From the NCBI GenBank assembly GCA_025455345.1, contig JALOMS010000152.1, forward strand, positions 1 to 9,083: a DNA stretch of 9,083 bases, in the 5' to 3' direction. This document shows, in pieces, positions 6,143-9,083 of this stretch. The stretch is from Thermoflexibacter sp. (GTDB lineage Bacteria; Bacteroidota; Bacteroidia; Cytophagales; Thermoflexibacteraceae). The position numbers and the translations under genes were made by a program. Positions within the stretch are counted from its first letter, which is position 1. Each line of letters starts with the position of its first letter. The notes beneath the pieces were generated by a model that was given only the letters and a program-made list of their open reading frames with translations, was not told the DNA's origin and ran no database searches.

Positions 6143-7468
6143 CTATTTTACAATTAATTCATTGACATTTTGTCCTATTCTTTTACCCATTTTTAAGCCT
6201 TCTTCATTCCCAGAACGGAAGTGAATCCCCCCATAAAGTCTTGATAGAGCGGCTTCTTGTGCAAATGCCTCAAAAGAAATCAAATTTCTTGCAGGTAAGC
6301 CTCTGTCAGCATGAGAATTATCAACAAAAGCGACATTGTTGCCAAAAAGTTTTGTCAATACTTCGGCGGCGGCTCCAGATTGGACAGAGTGTCCTGAAAT
6401 GTACTCAGGAAAAGGAGGAGTATCAAGTAATGGTTTCCAACTTGGGTCAATATATCTTTGGACATAGGTAACAGGTCTTAATAGATTGTAGGTGTATTTA
6501 CATTTCCAGCCGCAAATGAATGCGTCAGCTACTGCGATACCTACTTTCATATATGCTTCTGCGGCAAGGGCTAAGTTCGCTTTTTGAGCAATAAGCACTT
6601 GGCGAGTAATAGAAATGCTATGCCCTGGCGGAGTGAATGTTTTGCCCGCATCATCTGCCCAAAATAAAGCAATTTCTTTTTGTGAATTATTCAAATTCTT
6701 TGCTATGTCATATACTTCTTTGCCTTCTTTGAAAAAAGCAGAAGAAGCCTCAAAAGAAAAGGTTGGCGGCGGTGGCGGCATAATGCTTGGTGCGGCATTA
6801 GAGGCTAAAAAAGTACGATTATTGCCCCAGTAGGGTTGTAAGGCATTAGAGGAACTTGTTTTTACCCACATGCTTTCTCCAACGGGTGGAGTGTATGTTA
6901 TAGGAAAGTTTTTTAGATAGCCTTCATGCCCTCCGTCTGTGCGCGACCAATCAAAAATGACATTTGCCATCTGTTCTCCATAATTGGCTGAGCGATTAAA
7001 TACTTCATTGCTTATAATAGATTGATAACGAGAATTGTATATGGCTTTTACCGAATCTATTGCGGCTAAATTGGCTGGGGAGGTATTGGCAAAAAGATTC
7101 CTTAAGATAGAAGCCATCGCATGATTTGCCGAAATTGCCCAGTGATATTCTACCCCAGAGGTAACTTGAGGAATATTAGAAAGACCGTTTACTCTGTTTG
7201 CTAAGGATTTATAATTTTTCGTACCTGGCACCAATGTTTCATACAGCGTAATGCCTGTATAACCTAAGGCACGAGATGCTACTGGTGGTGTAAAACCACT
7301 TGTCTGTCTAATTAAGCGTAATTCTAACTCATAATAAGAGTGAGCCAAGTCTGCTTCAAAAGAATTGACCTCCATTAAAATAGGTTGCTCGCTCTCTTTC
7401 TGACATCCCACAAGGAATATAGCAAATAGGAAAATGCCTATTATTCCTTTTCTTTTCAGCAAATTCAT
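6143..7468 (-). CDS. Vanadium-dependent haloperoxidase / PAP2-type phosphatase lipoprotein
   Basis: A 441-residue lipoprotein of the vanadium haloperoxidase/PAP2 superfamily. The signal ends in a lipobox F-L-V-G-C with the lipidated cysteine at 22, so the enzyme is anchored in the envelope after export. All three active-site blocks are intact: K-x6-R-P at 324-332 (KYTYNLLRP), SGHS at 358-361, and S-R-x5-H at 409-416 (SRLYGGIH). In haloperoxidases these residues bind vanadate and H416 would be the metal-ligating histidine; in phosphatases the same frame handles phosphate, with that histidine as nucleophile. A run of five prolines (231-235) joins the helical N-terminal part to the catalytic part. 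The length and long helical N-terminal region resemble bacterial VCPO-like proteins more than short PAP2 phosphatases, but substrate choice cannot be read from sequence. The gene is monocistronic, with a strong terminator just downstream. Confidence 0.9.
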   Translation of the reverse strand: MNLLKRKGIIGIFLFAIFLVGCQKESEQPILMEVNSFEADLAHSYYELELRLIRQTSGFTPPVASRALGYTGITLYETLVPGTKNYKSLANRVNGLSNIPQVTSGVEYHWAISANHAMASILRNLFANTSPANLAAIDSVKAIYNSRYQSIISNEVFNRSANYGEQMANVIFDWSRTDGGHEGYLKNFPITYTPPVGESMWVKTSSSNALQPYWGNNRTFLASNAAPSIMPPPPPTFSFEASSAFFKEGKEVYDIAKNLNNSQKEIALFWADDAGKTFTPPGHSISITRQVLIAQKANLALAAEAYMKVGIAVADAFICGWKCKYTYNLLRPVTYVQRYIDPSWKPLLDTPPFPEYISGHSVQSGAAAEVLTKLFGNNVAFVDNSHADRGLPARNLISFEAFAQEAALSRLYGGIHFRSGNEEGLKMGKRIGQNVNELIVK

Positions 7469-7830
7469 AAAAAAAAAGTTTAAAGTGATAAAATTAGTGT
7501 ACTAATATTACATAAGTAATTAAATCATGTCGGATAGAGTGATACAAATATCAAAAAAATAAAAATCAAATATTTGATGATAAATGATGTTTTTTTAGGA
7601 TTATTAGAGAAGTACAATAAGGTTCTTTATTTTGTTATATTTTTTCTAAAAACATTTTTTTTATACAAACATTACATCTATGAGAGGTAGGTTATTTCAC
7701 GGAATAACTTAAATAAAAATGATAGGATATCATACATTTCATCTTAGGGAGGCTATAAGCCAAAGATTTCTGCACCATGCCTTAAAAAAATCTTCAGAAT
7801 GTAATTCATGTACTATCTGACCCAATAGTT
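7469..7830. other. 362-bp AT-rich intergenic region with dyads
   Basis: This gap holds the haloperoxidase promoter and the 3' end of the oxidoreductase transcript. Visible structure includes the imperfect dyad ATTAGT-GT-ACTAAT at 7493-7506, 25 bp before the haloperoxidase ATG, and the perfect 14-bp palindrome ATCAAATATTTGAT at 7565-7578. Long T and A runs (for example 7641-7672) are also present. No exact TAnnTTTG element faces the haloperoxidase; TAATTTTA at 7488-7495 (minus strand) is one mismatch off. A 33-codon ORF at 7719-7820 (+) shows no family resemblance and is not called. I see no RNA gene and no clear terminator for the oxidoreductase. Confidence 0.5.
7565..7578. promoter_or_regulatory. 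Perfect 14-bp palindrome, possible operator
   Basis: ATCAAATATTTGAT is fully self-complementary and lies about 97 bp upstream of the haloperoxidase start. A related half, ATACAAATATC, sits 12 bp or so to the left (7542-7552). It could bind a dimeric regulator, but in DNA this AT-rich palindromes arise by chance fairly often. Confidence 0.3.
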
Positions 7831-8820
7831 TTAGACTTTAATGACAAGTTTGCCGAAATTCTCCCCACTAAAAAGCATTTGGAGAGCTTTAGGAAAATTC
7901 TCTAAACCATTGATTATTTGTTCTTTGTATTTGATTTTATCTTCTCTAATCCATTGAGAAATTTCATTCATCGCTTGAGGGTATTGGCTCTGAAAGTCAA
8001 AAACAATAATGCCTGTTAGATTTGCTCTCGCCGTTACCAATTTCATGTAGTTTTTTATGCCTCTGATATTTGCCATATCATTATATTGGGAAATCGCACC
8101 ACAAATAACTACTCTTGCTCCTCTTGCCAAGTGCAATAGCCCTGTATCCAAAATCTCCCCACCAACATTATCAAAAAATACATGAACCCCTTGAGGGCAT
8201 ATTTCTTGCAATCTTTCATGCACGTTTTCTTGTTTGTAATCTATGACTGCGTCAAAACCGAGTCCAAGTAGGTACTGACATTTTTGTTGTCCTCCTGCTA
8301 TACCTACTACTCTGCACCCCTTGATTTTGGCTATTTGCCCTACCGTAGTACCTACTACACCCGCCGCTCCAGAAATCAAAATTGTTTCTCCCTCTTGTGG
8401 ATTGCCCTTTGCCAGCAGACCAAAATAGGCAGTCATGGCGGGCATACCCAAAATGCCTAAGTACCATGAAGGAGAGAACTCGCCAATAGATATTTTTTTC
8501 AAACCTTTTTCCTCAGCAATTGCGTATGCTTGCGCCCCCAATAACCCCTCTACCCAATCTCCTATGGAGAAGTTAGTATTCAGAGAATCAATGACTTCCC
8601 CTACTGCAAAAGAGCGAATCACTCCACCTATTTCTATGCCATCTATATAAGTACGCCCCGCATTCATCCAACCACGAATCGCAGGGTCTATAGAAATAAA
8701 ATGATTGCGAATCAGTATTTGACCTTCTTGGAGTGCAGGAATTTCACTTTGTTTGATTTCAAAGTTATCTATCTCTACCATGCCATTCGGACGGCTTTTG
8801 AGCAAAACTTGGGTATTCAT
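7831..8820 (-). CDS. NADP-dependent oxidoreductase, medium-chain (LTB4DH / CurA-like)
   Basis: A 329-residue member of the zinc-independent medium-chain dehydrogenase/reductase group that includes leukotriene B4 12-hydroxydehydrogenase (prostaglandin reductase 1) and the E. coli curcumin reductase CurA. These enzymes use NADPH to reduce alpha,beta-unsaturated ketones and aldehydes in the cytoplasm. The N-terminal GroES-like domain spans about 1-125, with SIDPAIRGWM (43-52) typical of this group and no zinc ligands. The Rossmann fold carries GAAGVVGTTVGQ (151-162), and further family blocks are GMPAMTAYFGL (125-135), FDNVGG (216-221) and GAISQYN (241-247). The length is slightly below the roughly 335-345 of characterised relatives. 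The ATG at 8820 fits the family start (MNTQVLLKSRP). Upstream lie two tiny overlapping ORFs and, further out, an inverted repeat. A detoxification role against reactive electrophiles is likely by family; the physiological substrate is unknown. Confidence 0.92.
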   Translation of the reverse strand: MNTQVLLKSRPNGMVEIDNFEIKQSEIPALQEGQILIRNHFISIDPAIRGWMNAGRTYIDGIEIGGVIRSFAVGEVIDSLNTNFSIGDWVEGLLGAQAYAIAEEKGLKKISIGEFSPSWYLGILGMPAMTAYFGLLAKGNPQEGETILISGAAGVVGTTVGQIAKIKGCRVVGIAGGQQKCQYLLGLGFDAVIDYKQENVHERLQEICPQGVHVFFDNVGGEILDTGLLHLARGARVVICGAISQYNDMANIRGIKNYMKLVTARANLTGIIVFDFQSQYPQAMNEISQWIREDKIKYKEQIINGLENFPKALQMLFSGENFGKLVIKV

Positions 8821-8858
8821 AAAATTTGATTTGGGGGATTAGATAAATCAATCTTCAT
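8817..8858 (-). CDS. Possible 13-residue leader ORF overlapping the oxidoreductase start
   Basis: ATG at 8858 opens a 13-codon frame (MKIDLSNPPNQIL) whose TGA overlaps the ATG of the oxidoreductase as ATGA (8817-8820). Its own ATG overlaps the TGA of the preceding 25-codon ORF in the same way (8855-8858). This geometry is that of translational coupling. There is no other support, and so short an ORF can arise by chance. Confidence 0.2.
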   Translation of the reverse strand: MKIDLSNPPNQIL

Positions 8859-8932
8859 TTTAGGTACGCAAAAACAGCTTTAAGACCGTCTTCAGTTAGC
8901 CTTAGATGAATATAATCTTGCCAATGTATCAT
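8855..8932 (-). CDS. Possible 25-residue leader ORF or remnant of a winged-helix regulator
   Basis: ATG at 8932 opens a 25-codon frame that includes WQDYIHLRLTEDGLKAVFAY and stops at 8855. The segment L-R-L-T-E-D-G-L-K-A-V resembles the wing and following helix of MarR/HxlR-type regulators (LTexGrxl), so it may be the tail of a decayed regulator gene or merely a leader peptide. The frame continues upstream of the ATG only to about 8974 before a stop. It lies 34 bp before the oxidoreductase start. This is a weak call that rests only on its protein-like composition and its position. Confidence 0.2.
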   Translation of the reverse strand: MIHWQDYIHLRLTEDGLKAVFAYLK

Positions 8933-8955
8933 TTTTTTACTTGCTTTATTAAAGC

Positions 8956-8963
8956 CAAAGTTA
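8956..8963 (-). promoter_or_regulatory. Candidate -7 element for the oxidoreductase transcript
   Basis: On the minus strand this is TAACTTTG, an exact TAnnTTTG match. Transcription would start near 8949, giving a leader of about 130 nt that contains both tiny ORFs (8855-8932 and 8817-8858). No -33 TTTG occurs 17-23 bp further upstream. Confidence 0.4.
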
Positions 8964-9031
8964 CAAAATTCATTTCAATTACACGCTCTTACAAACCGCT
9001 TTTTTGCAAACTTTACAATTACTTTTTTATT

Positions 9032-9054
9032 ACTACGCAATCTACCTGCGTAGT
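9032..9054. promoter_or_regulatory. Inverted repeat ACTACGCA-N7-TGCGTAGT, likely operator
   Basis: Two perfect 8-bp arms (9032-9039 and 9047-9054) flank a 7-bp spacer ATCTACC. The arms are GC-richer than their surroundings, which makes a chance origin less likely. The site lies about 70 bp upstream of the oxidoreductase -7 element and close to the window edge, where a divergent gene could begin. It is followed on the plus strand only by a broken T stretch (TATATTTTC), so it is a poor terminator. A protein-binding site is more likely. Confidence 0.45.
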
Positions 9055-9083
9055 TATATTTTCTTAAAAACTATTTTAAACTA

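Noticed and set aside
7778..7816. Possible terminator of the oxidoreductase (T run after a GAAT/ATTC mini-stem)
   Set aside because: The minus-strand T run is real but the stem is only four base pairs, so it does not meet the standard for a terminator.
7719..7820. 33-codon plus-strand ORF starting MIGYHTFHLREAISQ
   Set aside because: No recognised family, no promoter element, and short enough to occur by chance; not supported as a gene.
1..9083. A new multi-gene defence, secretion or biosynthetic system
   Set aside because: Genes are mostly monocistronic, mixed in strand and assignable to unrelated envelope or metabolic families; no mobile-element or CRISPR signature is present.

Overview
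The window looks like chromosomal DNA from an AT-rich member of the Bacteroidota, probably a Cytophagia-type lineage (inference). Four things point that way. Start codons lack Shine-Dalgarno sequences. Several genes are preceded by the TAnnTTTG -7 element of the Bacteroidota sigma factor. One secreted protein ends in a module resembling a type IX secretion (T9SS) sorting domain. The acyltransferase has the H-X4-E motif and local wording of the LpxL/HtrB-like proteins common in this phylum.

Layout. Positions 1-633 (-) hold the N-terminal 211 codons of an exported TPR protein that runs off the left edge. Positions 898-2151 (+) encode a MacB/LolE-type ABC transporter permease with no ATPase beside it. 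It converges, with a 4-bp gap, on a LpxL-like acyltransferase at 2156-3031 (-). A divergent promoter region separates the acyltransferase from a small exported protein of unknown function at 3154-3651 (+). That gene converges on a MORN-repeat protein with a T9SS-like tail at 3683-4927 (-). Next come a WYL-domain regulator at 4997-6022 (-), a vanadium haloperoxidase/PAP2-type lipoprotein at 6143-7468 (-) with a clear intrinsic terminator, and an NADP-dependent medium-chain oxidoreductase at 7831-8820 (-).

How the genes relate. There is no obvious shared pathway. Envelope functions dominate: a lipoprotein or efflux permease, lipid A or lipid acylation, secreted or surface proteins, and a periplasmic lipoprotein enzyme. 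Most genes appear to have their own promoter. The only plausible same-strand pair is the WYL regulator followed by the MORN gene, 69 bp apart. The gap between them carries three phased TTTAGG direct repeats.

I found no CRISPR array, tRNA, rRNA, insertion sequence or recognisable defence, secretion or biosynthetic cluster. The parts least explained by ordinary annotation are small cis-elements: the phased TTTAGG repeats (4937-4974), a chain of two tiny ATGA-overlapping leader ORFs before the oxidoreductase (8817-8932), and an 8-bp-arm dyad near the right edge (9032-9054). I do not see convincing evidence of a new multi-gene system.
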